This document shows positions 33,597 to 42,828 of a stretch of 64,000 nt of DNA, one piece after another. A model generated the notes under the pieces. That model did no database searches. It was given only the letters and a program-made list of their open reading frames with translations, and was not told the origin of the DNA. The stretch's first letter is position 1. Each line of letters starts with the position of its first letter. Made by a program: the position numbers and the translations under genes. The stretch is from Gemmatimonadota bacterium (GTDB lineage Bacteria; Latescibacterota; UBA2968): assembly GCA_026705765.1 (NCBI GenBank), contig JAPPAB010000042.1, positions 1 through 64,000 on the forward strand, written 5' to 3'.

Positions 33597-36212
33597 TTAC
33601 CGAATCCCAAAGGTCGTTTTTTTCGTGACCTGCACGCCGCTTACCAGATCTTCTACGGTGACCTGCACTTCATGGTCGCCTTTTCCGGCTCCGTCGAGAT
33701 TTAGTTCCACATAAGAGAGACCGTCTGTGGTATTTCCGGTCTGGTCATAGGTTACGCTCACGCCCTGTTCCCCTTCCTCTTTTCCCAGCAGACGCCCCAG
33801 TCCGGCGAGGACGCGGGCACCCTGGCCCTTCTGGTCCTTAGATCGGATGTCATAGGACACGCGGTAATGCGTTTGTCCAAATTCATTTTTACTCAGGTGA
33901 TAGATCTCAAAATAGAGAAAGGCCGGATGTTTTTCCGGGAATGCCCATACCGACATGGGCATTATGTTTAATCCCTGTTTGACAAAAACCCCTTCTGATG
34001 GTGTCTCATCTGAGATTGACCAGGCCAACTCGATGTCGCTCAAGTTCAAGTCGGCTCTGGCATAGTCTTCCAAAACCACCTGTTGTCTGTAAATCTGAAA
34101 CCGCCGCGTTTCCGCCTCCCGAACCCGCAGGCCGAGTTCATAGGTTCCCGGCGGTGCTTCTATGGCGGCCATGTCCAATACCAGGTTTTGCCATCCTCTG
34201 GATGTATCGACGGAGGCTTGTAAAAAGGTTTCATCGAGGAAAAATTTTCGCTCGTCCCGGTAGGTTTGATCCACTTCGGGATCTGTTAGTGCGGCACTGC
34301 GTATGACCCATGTGCCCTCCTGCTTTTTGAGTAGCGAATCCGGCGGGATGCCGCTGTAGATTTCCAGGCGCGTGCTGCCGTTTTTTCCCTTAAAGCTGGC
34401 GGTGCGGTACCAGAAATCCAGGGGTTGGGCACCCCGGGCAAAGTCGTGAAAGTCGGGTATCCGCCCGGCCATTTTGTTTAGTACCAGTTCTGGAGAATGG
34501 TACAGAAAATCCGTGAGGTCTCGCACGGCGACATAGCGCTCTTTTAATTCGTTGGGTACATGCGTGGGTACGGGGGCAAACTCGAAATTGCCCTGAAAAT
34601 ACTCGTCGGTAAATGTGACCTCCAGGCCCTCCGCGACCATGGTATATACCCAGGATTCCCAGGGTACAATGCTGGCGTCTTCGCGGTTGGTTACGGGCAT
34701 GAACAGGCCCATCGCCTGCTCGACAAACCGCTCCTGGCGCACCCGCGACGGGGAGAAGCTCAGGTCACCCGTGTTCACATCGCCCAGTGCGGCGAGGGTT
34801 TGCTCTTGATCCACAATTCGGTTCACCTGGTCGCCTTCACCCGCGTCTGCAGCCTGCACCCGTTCTGACAATTCGGTGCGTTCGGCATCCTGGGCATCTT
34901 CCAGCACAAATATGAGTTGGATCTCGTCCGAGGTTAAGCCCAGGTCTTGGGGATCGGGTGCTTTGGTGCTGAAAGCCCGGTTGCTTCGAACGGGATATAC
35001 CGGTCCTGTGAAAAATTCACCCACGGCGTCCGGGCCGTAGAGATCTACGGCCATTCGCTCTTTGATGCGCTGTGCTTTGGCCGGCATGTCGGCATTCAGG
35101 CGGTCGGATGTTGAGCGATAGTCGGGTTCACCGTAGCGGATGTACACTTCGCCCCGTCGGTCCCAGGGATATATCGCTTTTGAAAAGTGTGTGCGTGCGT
35201 GCCAGACCCGACGGTAGTGTTCGGCCTGGCGCAAAAATCCACCGGATACGCGCGATAGGTCGTGCCGAATCCAGAAGCGGCGCAGAAAGGCTTCGCGCTC
35301 GATAGCCGATGTGACTCTGGAAAGGGATTCCAGTTCGGGTATGGAGGCTAATAGGGAGATGTCCCGGTAAAGTGCTGCTTCTGCGGCATCGAGGAGGGTG
35401 ATGTAGTTGCGAAAGATGCGTACGGCCCGTTCGCCATTGCCTTCATAGAGAAAGACCTGGGCTATCAGAGGTAAAAAACGTCGCGTTTCGACTGCATTGC
35501 CCAAATAGGTAAACAGGTCTCGCAGTTCGGCAAAGCGTTCGTTCATGGCGTAAATTACGCCCAATTGATAGGCGATATCCAGGTCTTCAGGAGCCTGCCA
35601 TACACAGCGTTTGTACAGGTCGATTACCCGGTTCCACTCGTCCTTTTTTTTGTGGTGTTCCGCCATGATTTTGCTGGCTGCGATATCTGTTGAGTCCCGT
35701 TCAAGTGCCCGTTCGGATGCCCTTTTCAAGGAGCGGTCTTCTTCCATGAGTCGCACGAGGTCGAGGTGGTAGCGTATTTTTTTTGATTTGGGGGCGAGAG
35801 CGATTGCTTTTTCGAAATGTGTTTTGGCTCCGCGGATATCTTCCTTCTGGTAGAGTGCGATCTGTCCCAGTCCGTCGTGCGCTTCTGCGAGGTCTGGGTT
35901 TAAGCTCAGTGCCTTTTCAAATGCCTGTCTGGCTTTTTTCCATTGTTTTTTCCGCTCGCGAGATTCCAGATATGCCGTGCCCAGGCGGGCGTAGCCTTCG
36001 GCCAATTCCGGGTCCAGGTGTACAGCTTCTTGCAATAGGTCTATCGCGTGCCGCGCACTGTCCATCTCAATCCTCACATCTGCAGCCATCACGAGAGAGT
36101 CCGGCCGGGTCATCAGGGTTATGAAGGGCTGTTCTGCCTTTGATCCACTTGCAATCAGAAAGATGTATATGGGAATCAGTCGAATTGCAAAAAACCGAAC
36201 GCATTTTTTCAT
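33597..36212 (-). CDS. Secreted TPR protein of the GWxTD-like family, paralogue 2
   Basis: The protein has 871 residues with a signal peptide ending near SGSKA. TPR units span about residues 50-290 (EGYARLGTAYLESRE, EAHDGLGQIALYQKE). FWIRHDL follows near 311 and the block DRRGEVYIRYGEPD near 349-363, preceded by YPW. A charged, low-complexity insertion (residues 430-480 or so) precedes the beta-rich C-terminal half, which ends in an Ig-like domain (YVELNLDGAGKGDHEVQVTV). Function unknown; envelope location inferred. The paralogue at 36220 ends 8 bp upstream on the same strand, so the two are probably co-transcribed. GAGGA precedes ATG 36212. Confidence 0.8.
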   Translation of the reverse strand: MKKCVRFFAIRLIPIYIFLIASGSKAEQPFITLMTRPDSLVMAADVRIEMDSARHAIDLLQEAVHLDPELAEGYARLGTAYLESRERKKQWKKARQAFEKALSLNPDLAEAHDGLGQIALYQKEDIRGAKTHFEKAIALAPKSKKIRYHLDLVRLMEEDRSLKRASERALERDSTDIAASKIMAEHHKKKDEWNRVIDLYKRCVWQAPEDLDIAYQLGVIYAMNERFAELRDLFTYLGNAVETRRFLPLIAQVFLYEGNGERAVRIFRNYITLLDAAEAALYRDISLLASIPELESLSRVTSAIEREAFLRRFWIRHDLSRVSGGFLRQAEHYRRVWHARTHFSKAIYPWDRRGEVYIRYGEPDYRSTSDRLNADMPAKAQRIKERMAVDLYGPDAVGEFFTGPVYPVRSNRAFSTKAPDPQDLGLTSDEIQLIFVLEDAQDAERTELSERVQAADAGEGDQVNRIVDQEQTLAALGDVNTGDLSFSPSRVRQERFVEQAMGLFMPVTNREDASIVPWESWVYTMVAEGLEVTFTDEYFQGNFEFAPVPTHVPNELKERYVAVRDLTDFLYHSPELVLNKMAGRIPDFHDFARGAQPLDFWYRTASFKGKNGSTRLEIYSGIPPDSLLKKQEGTWVIRSAALTDPEVDQTYRDERKFFLDETFLQASVDTSRGWQNLVLDMAAIEAPPGTYELGLRVREAETRRFQIYRQQVVLEDYARADLNLSDIELAWSISDETPSEGVFVKQGLNIMPMSVWAFPEKHPAFLYFEIYHLSKNEFGQTHYRVSYDIRSKDQKGQGARVLAGLGRLLGKEEGEQGVSVTYDQTGNTTDGLSYVELNLDGAGKGDHEVQVTVEDLVSGVQVTKKTTFGIR

Positions 36213-36219
36213 GGTGTCC

Positions 36220-38640
36220 TCACTCGATCTCGTCGGGTGTTTCCAATTTAAAGCTCGCGGTTTTGGTCACTTTTTGTCCGTCTTTGCGGTCCATTGCAGC
36301 GACCTCAATGACGTATTCCCCCGGCTCGGAACCAGATAGGTCAAGTGCCAGATAGTTGACTACGTTGTCGGCATCGCCCGTCTGATCATAAGAAATCGCA
36401 ATTTGTTCTTCGTTCTGGTCTATGCCTACCAGTTTTCCCAGGCCACCGAGTACTTTTGCGCCAAACGACTGTCCGGAACGCGGTTTTAAGCGGTAGGATA
36501 TCTGGTAGTCCGTCTGTCCGAATGCGTCCTGGCTCAGTCCGTAAATTTCGTAGTAAAGATAAATTAGATGCCGCTGTGTATAATGCCGCGTGGCCAGTGG
36601 AATGACTTCCAAATTCTGTTTGACAAAATGTCCTTTTCCGGTGGTCTGTTCAATTGAAGCCGCCATTTCGATATCGCTCAGCCAGAGTTTGCCGTGCCGA
36701 TAAGACGGGACCCGCAAGGGCATGCCATAGACCTGCGTGCGTCCAGATCGCTCTTCGATGGCCTGTACGGCGAGGTAGTACGATCCGGGTTTTACATCCA
36801 GTGCGATTACATCGGGAATGATCCCGGTTTTTCCATCTACCCGCAGCACTGCTCGCTGTGCTGCTTTAAATACCGGATCGCCTTTTGCATTGTAGAGAAC
36901 GGCTCCCCGATTTATCCGAACATCCCCGCCATCTCGCGTCAATGCGGAGGCGGGAAATCCATAGTAGATCTCTAGGCGCGTGCTGTCGCCCAGTCCCCGA
37001 AATGTGGCGGGATAGGCCGCGTAATACAGGGGTTCGGCGAGAAATGCGGGTACGTAGATTTCTCTGGGAGCCTGGCTTATAATTTGTTCGGGTATGAGAG
37101 GCTCCCAGAGGTGGCGCATTTTGGTCGCCATTTCCGCGGGTAATACGGCGTAGTCAAAAACGCCATCGGGCGCGCCGGGCATCTGGCGAAACGCGATTTC
37201 CACGCCTTCTCCCAATCCCGGATAGATCCAGTATTCCCACGCCCGGCGATCCTGGATCGGGAAGATGGGGCGTCCCAGAAATGCACCCAGTCCTCCCACG
37301 GCCATCGCCGATTCGGCCCGCTTTCGGATCTGTTCGCTTTTCTGATTCCGCTCGGATGATCGGTTGTACAGTCTCTGGAACTGCCTTTCGAGTTGGCGTT
37401 GTGCCTGTTCTGCGCCGGCTCCGCGGTGGGTCACATTGGCGCTGTCGCTATCAGCGGCGTAATCTGATAGCAGTATTTCGGCTGCCCAATCTACGCGGTC
37501 TAATAGCCGCTGTTTGACATCCCAATCTTCGGGATGGGATTCGCGTTGCCGATCCTCGGACGCGCTTTTGTGGGATGGCGTGCCATAGCGCACATAGACT
37601 TCACCCCGTCGATCCCACGGAAAAACCGCTGTCCCGAAATGCTCTCGTGCATAAGCTACCCGGCGGAAGTGTTCGACCCTTCGCTCGTTGACGTCTGTAA
37701 TGGGTGTGGGGTCTCGGCGTTTCCAGAATTGTTGCAGTAGTACTTGTCTGTCCTTTGCCTGCTGAAATGCCTCTGTTTCCCTTTCTGAGGCGAGTAGGGA
37801 AATATCTTCATAAGGCGTCCGCTCTCTGGTGCTCAGGCCAGCTATATAGGTTTCGAAAAGGGTCTCGGCTTTTTCGTAATTTTTTCGTTCCAGATAGACT
37901 TCGGCGAGTTCCAGCATGTATTGTCGCTGGTTTGTGCCCTGAGTTTGCATGAGCCGCGATAGGGTGCGCGCGGCCTGGTCCGTACGAGATAAGGTGCGGT
38001 AGAGTTGTCCCAGTCGCCACATGGCGTCTTTGTGTGCGGGATTGACCGCCAGTTGTTTTTCGTAATATTCTATTGCGCCGTCTTTTTTTAATAGGTCGTA
38101 TTCATACATAAAGCCCAGGCGATAATACGCATCTGGATGGTCCGGGTCCATCTCGACCACCTGTTCGAAAGCTCTGATGGCATCGCGATTCATGAGATTC
38201 AGGTGCGTCAGGCCAATGTGGTATTGGGCTTCTACATAGTCGGGCTTTTCGGCCAGGGCACGACAAAAATAATCAATGGCACGCACCCACTGGCCTTTCT
38301 CACGGGCATAGACGAGGCCCATGCCAAAGTAGGCTTCGGGCATTTTTCGCCGGTATTTTTCCGCGTTTCGAAAGGCTTTTCTGGCTTTGCTAAGCTGATC
38401 CTGGGTCAGATACACATGTCCCAATCCACAGTGGGTTGGGGCGTGTTTTTTATTTGTTTTTAGTGATTGCTCAAACAAAATTTTCGCGCGGTCTATTTCT
38501 CCTGCTTTGAGTGCCTGATTACCCAGGAGATAGAGAGAGTCCACAGCAGCAGGATCCGCCCAAATTGGTGCACTCGTCCAGAATATTCCAAAATTCAGGA
38601 CGAGTGCAATGCACCCGATATGCCAGCCTTTTTTTGACAT
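36220..38640 (-). CDS. Secreted TPR protein of the GWxTD-like family, paralogue 3
   Basis: This paralogue is 806 residues from ATG 38640, which gives a signal peptide (IGCIALVLNFGIFWTSAPIWA); the longer frame to 38775 adds a polar leader and overlaps the PhyH gene. TPR units cover about residues 30-280, with FWKRRDPTP near 304 and DRRGEVYVRYGTP near 340-353, then a beta-rich half ending YLALDLSGSEPGEYVIEV. It shares order and motifs with the genes at 10026 and 33597. It follows the tandem PhyH gene by 16 bp on the same strand, so a role linked to that catabolic set is possible but not shown. Confidence 0.8.
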   Translation of the reverse strand: MSKKGWHIGCIALVLNFGIFWTSAPIWADPAAVDSLYLLGNQALKAGEIDRAKILFEQSLKTNKKHAPTHCGLGHVYLTQDQLSKARKAFRNAEKYRRKMPEAYFGMGLVYAREKGQWVRAIDYFCRALAEKPDYVEAQYHIGLTHLNLMNRDAIRAFEQVVEMDPDHPDAYYRLGFMYEYDLLKKDGAIEYYEKQLAVNPAHKDAMWRLGQLYRTLSRTDQAARTLSRLMQTQGTNQRQYMLELAEVYLERKNYEKAETLFETYIAGLSTRERTPYEDISLLASERETEAFQQAKDRQVLLQQFWKRRDPTPITDVNERRVEHFRRVAYAREHFGTAVFPWDRRGEVYVRYGTPSHKSASEDRQRESHPEDWDVKQRLLDRVDWAAEILLSDYAADSDSANVTHRGAGAEQAQRQLERQFQRLYNRSSERNQKSEQIRKRAESAMAVGGLGAFLGRPIFPIQDRRAWEYWIYPGLGEGVEIAFRQMPGAPDGVFDYAVLPAEMATKMRHLWEPLIPEQIISQAPREIYVPAFLAEPLYYAAYPATFRGLGDSTRLEIYYGFPASALTRDGGDVRINRGAVLYNAKGDPVFKAAQRAVLRVDGKTGIIPDVIALDVKPGSYYLAVQAIEERSGRTQVYGMPLRVPSYRHGKLWLSDIEMAASIEQTTGKGHFVKQNLEVIPLATRHYTQRHLIYLYYEIYGLSQDAFGQTDYQISYRLKPRSGQSFGAKVLGGLGKLVGIDQNEEQIAISYDQTGDADNVVNYLALDLSGSEPGEYVIEVAAMDRKDGQKVTKTASFKLETPDEIE

Positions 38641-38656
38641 GCTCAATCGCCTGTGT

Positions 38657-40399
38657 TTATTTTGCCAGCGGTCCCGTGGGTGCTTCTTTGCTGTAGAGCG
38701 CGCTTCCCCGCTCGTAGGATACTGCCACCTGTCCGTTTTCCACCTGTAAACGGGGTACATTGTTGGTGCCGACATCGCGGTCTGGACCTCTCATTACAGC
38801 GAGTTGTGCATCGCTCATGCCCGCTATCAGGCCGCCCCACCGGCTTTCTGGGTGTACCATGTCGCCTCCGCTGCGGTGGAAGTTCCGGGATGTGTATTTG
38901 ATCAGGATACCCCGTCTCGAGATGGGGTTCTTCCAGGCGAGAGCACCGTGGGTCGTCGCTCCATCCCCAAAAAAGAGCACATCGCCCGCCTTCATCACTG
39001 GCTGTACCACAAGCCCCATGTCGTCGTCGCAGGTGCGGATGCCCGGCGGCATGGGATAAAACGCTTTGTGGCTGCCCGGTACGCAGGCGAATCCACCCAG
39101 ACCGGGTTCTACGTCTCGAAGTTGCCAGGCTACGGTTACTGCCTGATCATAGCTGCGCCCGTTTTGAAACACATAGCCCATCGGCGGATAGAGCGGTTCG
39201 TTGTTGCTGTGGAGCGAGTGTCCGCTGCCGCCCAGGACCGAGCAAAATGCCGTGGCGCCTCCGCACCGCCCTCCGCTGGTGCCCATCCAGTTCAAGCGGT
39301 GTTCGACTACTGGATGGGCAATCATCCGTCGGAATGGGTCGCTATACGGTTCTGGCAATTCGAGCAATCCAGAGAGGAGCGGTCGCCCCGTGCCAGCCAG
39401 GCTTTTCGATCCCCGTGCGAGTTCTTCGCCGACTACAATGCGATCTTCAAATTTGTCGATGGTCTCGTTGGCTGCTGCCAGCCATTCTTCGTCCATTACC
39501 CCGCGAAGTACCAGGTATCCGTTCAAGTCCCAGAAATAAAATTCTTTGTAATCAATTCCCGAGTCCGGGTCCAGTTTGTAAATTGAGGGATGAAAGACCT
39601 CGCGCGATTCGTCCATCTTTACTGTTTTTCCATCTGTCACAATGGTCGGCGCAGGTGTCGTGGATTTGTAACCGGGCTTGTAAAGCGATGCGCGCTGTTC
39701 CTCACTTAAAGCGTCGTGCCATTCTGGATGTGGCTCTTCCTCAGTCATTGGGCCTGTTCCGGCAGATCGGATCACGCCTCTGCCCACGTATTCATAAGAT
39801 AGCAGTCGCTGCTGTCCGTCTCCCTGCCACGGGCGCATTCCCTGTAATGCGGATAGTGCTACTATCAGGAGATCTCCTGCCTTTAGCACGGGCTGGTATG
39901 TCAGGCCCATGTCGTCTTCGCCCGTGGTTATGTCTTCTGGCGATGCCACATTGCTTTTGTGCGAGCAGGGGAGCAGTACGAAGCCGCCATCTCCTTCGTT
40001 TACGTCTTCCAGTGCCCAGATTACGCGCACGCCTTCGCAATAGCGCCGACCGTTCTGGTGGTAATACGCAATGCCCGGCATTCTCGGTTCGTTGCCGCCT
40101 GTTAGTGGTGCTGTGGTATCGCTGGTCTCATCGCACAAGATTTCAGGCTCGCGGTCCAGGCGGAAGCCGATTCCTACAATTTGATTGAGATACCACACGA
40201 GGTGCGGATGGATGAGCAGTTCCCGGAATGGTTCTTTCAATTCGCCTTCCCATCCCAGCATGCCCGATAGTTGACCGGTTTTGTCAATGGTCTGGTTCAG
40301 TTGCACGACTTCGCCGCGGTTCAATACGCCCGGCACATGGAGATAGCCAGCTATATCAAAACAGTAATTTTCTTCGTTGCTCATGAGTTCCTGATCCAT
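38657..40399 (-). CDS. Tandem two-domain phytanoyl-CoA dioxygenase (PhyH) family protein
   Basis: The 580 residues hold two PhyH-like double-stranded beta-helix domains, about 10-240 and 285-545. Each has the family phrase L-x-DV-x-x-G-x-GGF followed by P-x-SHK. Canonical members bind Fe(II) through H-x-D/E and a distal His and use 2-oxoglutarate. In the C-terminal domain the first motif reads LHSNNEP (His-x-Asn) and the distal His lies in TTHGAL. In the N-terminal domain the matching positions are LTGGNEP and SALQG, so both His are absent and that half is probably non-catalytic. GGAGG lies 6 nt before ATG 40399. The substrate is unknown. Confidence 0.85.
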   Translation of the reverse strand: MDQELMSNEENYCFDIAGYLHVPGVLNRGEVVQLNQTIDKTGQLSGMLGWEGELKEPFRELLIHPHLVWYLNQIVGIGFRLDREPEILCDETSDTTAPLTGGNEPRMPGIAYYHQNGRRYCEGVRVIWALEDVNEGDGGFVLLPCSHKSNVASPEDITTGEDDMGLTYQPVLKAGDLLIVALSALQGMRPWQGDGQQRLLSYEYVGRGVIRSAGTGPMTEEEPHPEWHDALSEEQRASLYKPGYKSTTPAPTIVTDGKTVKMDESREVFHPSIYKLDPDSGIDYKEFYFWDLNGYLVLRGVMDEEWLAAANETIDKFEDRIVVGEELARGSKSLAGTGRPLLSGLLELPEPYSDPFRRMIAHPVVEHRLNWMGTSGGRCGGATAFCSVLGGSGHSLHSNNEPLYPPMGYVFQNGRSYDQAVTVAWQLRDVEPGLGGFACVPGSHKAFYPMPPGIRTCDDDMGLVVQPVMKAGDVLFFGDGATTHGALAWKNPISRRGILIKYTSRNFHRSGGDMVHPESRWGGLIAGMSDAQLAVMRGPDRDVGTNNVPRLQVENGQVAVSYERGSALYSKEAPTGPLAK

Positions 40400-40476
40400 T
40401 TCAAACCTCCGTCAGGTTGGAATGCCTGTTGACGAAACAGAGTATCAGTCATTAATTAGTCTAAAACATGTGTTAA

Positions 40477-40482
40477 ATTATA
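40477..40482 (-). promoter_or_regulatory. Possible -10 element upstream of the PhyH gene
   Basis: The 106-bp gap between the PL22-like gene and the tandem PhyH gene is AT-rich and contains TATAAT on the minus strand, 78 bp before ATG 40399. No convincing -35 is seen, so this is a weak call. Confidence 0.25.
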
Positions 40483-40505
40483 TTAAAAAACAAGAGAAAT
40501 ACCGT

Positions 40506-41567
40506 CTAATCGGGCACTTCTACGACGTAAATCTGGCTGCTACCGGTTTGATCCGATGTGTAGATGACCCGTTTTCCATCTGGGCTGAACGATGGATGCG
40601 GATGAGACCACTGGGGTCCATAGGTATCGGCCTGGACTTTGTCGTCGTCCTCGGGCACTGTTTCGGCCCATTGCGTTCCCCCATTGGAACTACGGGGATA
40701 ACACAGGGTTTTGTGTTCACCTGTTTCTGGATCGATCAGTTGCAGCCCGATGTCTGGACATGTGGTGTCGCATACAATGCGCGATCCATCTGGGCTGGGC
40801 GATGGATGCCAGGTGTTGAATTCGGCGATTTTTCGATCTTTGTCTTCGCCCACCCGAATGCCCCGCAACGCGTAGGGCCAGTGTACGAAGATGACTTCGT
40901 CGGTGTGTCCCAGAAATGTTTCGTGGGTAATCCACACGGTTTTGTCGTGTTTGAATAGCGGGCGTTCGTTGCTCCCATCAATTCGCACTTCCCACATTCG
41001 CTGATTGATATCGCTGGAATACAGGATGAGGTCTGAATCAGTCGGGCAGACCTGCACATGGCCCACAGCGCGAGGGGGTTCGCGGACGATCCGGTGTCCC
41101 GATCCGTCTGTGTTCACCGCTACGACTGCCGAATGCCCGTTGTGTTGCAAGGGGGTCACCAGCCGTTCTCCGTCTGCCGAGAGGCTGCATCCACCCACGC
41201 GGCCTTCGCCAAAATCGGCCAGGATGGATTCTTCCAGTGTCTCGATATTCACGGCGCGAACCTGTCCACCTGTGTTGTAAAATACCCGGTGTCCGTCTTT
41301 GGCAGGACAGGCGGAAAATCCACCGAATCCCTCCATGTCGGTCAATTGCGTCATTTCTCCGCTGTTCTCATCCATTTTGAAGAGGTTGGGGTGTCCAGAG
41401 CGGTATGAGGTGAATACAATGGTTTTTCCATCCGGCATCCAGGATGGATTTGAAAAGTACAGGTTGTGACTGACTGCGGGATGGTCCGTCATTTGCCGGA
41501 TCGCCGCGCCTGTTTTTTTGTCTTTTAATGCTTTTGCTTCCGAAGAATACGTCTGTCCTTTTGCCAT
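40506..41567 (-). CDS. Oligogalacturonate-lyase-like (PL22-type) beta-propeller
   Basis: The 353-residue protein is made of TolB/PD40-type blades (SWMPDGKTIVFTSYRSG, PSFSPDGKRVIYTSDQTG). The opening IRQMTDHPAVSHNLYFSNP and the late motif QWSHPH match PL22 oligogalacturonate lyases. In the known structure, as I recall it, a Gln and two His spaced Q-x-x-H-x-H coordinate Mn; here that pattern is intact, and THETFLGH near residue 215 may supply other catalytic His. There is no signal peptide, so it is cytoplasmic like PL22 enzymes. The true substrate may differ. ATG 41567 is set by GGAGG at 41576-41580. The Gfo/Idh gene is 18 bp upstream. Confidence 0.75.
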   Translation of the reverse strand: MAKGQTYSSEAKALKDKKTGAAIRQMTDHPAVSHNLYFSNPSWMPDGKTIVFTSYRSGHPNLFKMDENSGEMTQLTDMEGFGGFSACPAKDGHRVFYNTGGQVRAVNIETLEESILADFGEGRVGGCSLSADGERLVTPLQHNGHSAVVAVNTDGSGHRIVREPPRAVGHVQVCPTDSDLILYSSDINQRMWEVRIDGSNERPLFKHDKTVWITHETFLGHTDEVIFVHWPYALRGIRVGEDKDRKIAEFNTWHPSPSPDGSRIVCDTTCPDIGLQLIDPETGEHKTLCYPRSSNGGTQWAETVPEDDDKVQADTYGPQWSHPHPSFSPDGKRVIYTSDQTGSSQIYVVEVPD

Positions 41568-41575
41568 GTCTGATG

Positions 41576-41580
41576 CCTCC
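41576..41580 (-). promoter_or_regulatory. Ribosome binding site overlapping an upstream ATG
   Basis: GGAGG lies 8 nt before ATG 41567 and is itself part of an in-frame ATG-GAG-GCA sequence beginning at 41582. This placement shows that the PL22-like protein starts at 41567, not at the first ATG. Confidence 0.7.
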
Positions 41581-41585
41581 ATTGG

Positions 41586-42785
41586 TCATCGCTTTGGAAA
41601 GAACACATCCACACACGCTTCCACATCAAATGGGTCACATCCATATTCCCGTTTAAATTTTTCGAGGTGTTCTATTTCGTGTATTGTCGGTTTTTTTAAT
41701 GGCAGATCGACCGGTTTTCGCCCTATGCGTCCGGATTCTTCTACTGCGACCTGGACTTCGATGTCCCGTCGCGCTCTTTGCGCGTCATAGCGCGTGGGCA
41801 GGTTTTCCCGAACTGCCTGGGCAATGCTGTCCATTTCTTCTACAATCGCCAGTCTTCCCGGCGATGTTTTGTATTGGGGCCATGGATTTTCCCACGTCAG
41901 TGGGGGATCGGTTTCGATTACCATTCGTTCCAGTACTTGTACCCCATCTTTTTCACGGGTTTCTGTGTGGATGGGGTAGGCGGTGGCTCGTCCTCCGCTC
42001 AATCGCTGTGCTTGTGTGGTTATATGTATTTCATTTTCTACAATGGTTCCAGTTGTGCCGTCCACCTGGAATAATGTCTGGCTTTTTCGCCCGAGCGCCC
42101 GACCGTGATACATCGAGGAGTAGGACATTATCGCCAGTGCGCCGTTCTCAAACTCGACGAGGTCCATTGTCCAGTGTTCGGTGGTGAATTGCCGAATTTC
42201 GCTTACATTCACGCGTGGAATTGGCGAATCCATCACCAATCCCGTTACTCGAATGGGCGCCGCATCGCCTACCATCATCCGCACGCTGCTGACGATGTGA
42301 TAGCCGCCGGTTTGAAATAGGGCAAAAACCCGAAGTACGTCTCCAATGGCTCCGGCGTCGATGGCTTGTCGTTTGATCAGGTGAAGAGGGTCCCGGCAGT
42401 ATTGCTCTGCTATTTCGAGTTTTACGCCGTTGCGTGCCACCGCGTTGATCAATACGTCTGCGGTTTGCAGGGTGGGTGAAATGGGGGTTTCTACGATCAG
42501 GTTTACGCCGTGTTCAGCCAGATATGCACCGATGGCGTGGTGTGAGTCGGCGGGTGTGCTTATTGCCGCGATGTCCAATTTTTCATGTGCGACCAGGTCC
42601 TGTAACCGAGAATAGGCGGGTACGCCGTGTTCAGCGCCTATTTTTCGCGCTTTTTCCCCATCTACATCGCATATCGCCGCCAGTTCGAATACATCCGACA
42701 TCAACAAGATTGCGGGGAGTCGCACCCCCAGCCCACGGCCACCGCAGCCCACGAGGGCGATTCTCAATTTTTCTTTTGCGGCCAT
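41586..42785 (-). CDS. Gfo/Idh/MocA-family oxidoreductase
   Basis: The 399 residues begin with a Rossmann fold for NAD(P), LRIALVGCGGRGLGVRLP, then AAICDVDGEKARKIG and the motif VNLIVETPISP, where the family usually has EKP; here the Lys is replaced by Thr. A C-terminal alpha/beta domain follows from about residue 130, with CRDPLHLIKR and a histidine-bearing GGYHIVSSVRMM that matches the usual catalytic region. These enzymes oxidise or reduce sugars, inositols or related polyols. With the PL22-like gene 18 bp downstream and PhyH genes upstream, a sugar-derived substrate is likely. AAGGA precedes ATG 42785. Confidence 0.9.
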   Translation of the reverse strand: MAAKEKLRIALVGCGGRGLGVRLPAILLMSDVFELAAICDVDGEKARKIGAEHGVPAYSRLQDLVAHEKLDIAAISTPADSHHAIGAYLAEHGVNLIVETPISPTLQTADVLINAVARNGVKLEIAEQYCRDPLHLIKRQAIDAGAIGDVLRVFALFQTGGYHIVSSVRMMVGDAAPIRVTGLVMDSPIPRVNVSEIRQFTTEHWTMDLVEFENGALAIMSYSSMYHGRALGRKSQTLFQVDGTTGTIVENEIHITTQAQRLSGGRATAYPIHTETREKDGVQVLERMVIETDPPLTWENPWPQYKTSPGRLAIVEEMDSIAQAVRENLPTRYDAQRARRDIEVQVAVEESGRIGRKPVDLPLKKPTIHEIEHLEKFKREYGCDPFDVEACVDVFFPKR

Positions 42786-42828
42786 GGCGGTCCTTTCTCA
42801 TCGGATTGAAGGGTTTGTGTAAATGGAC

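Noticed and set aside
39247-40188. 313-residue plus-strand ORF opposite the tandem PhyH gene
   Set aside because: Antisense shadow of a conserved coding frame, with no ribosome site and no recognisable domain.
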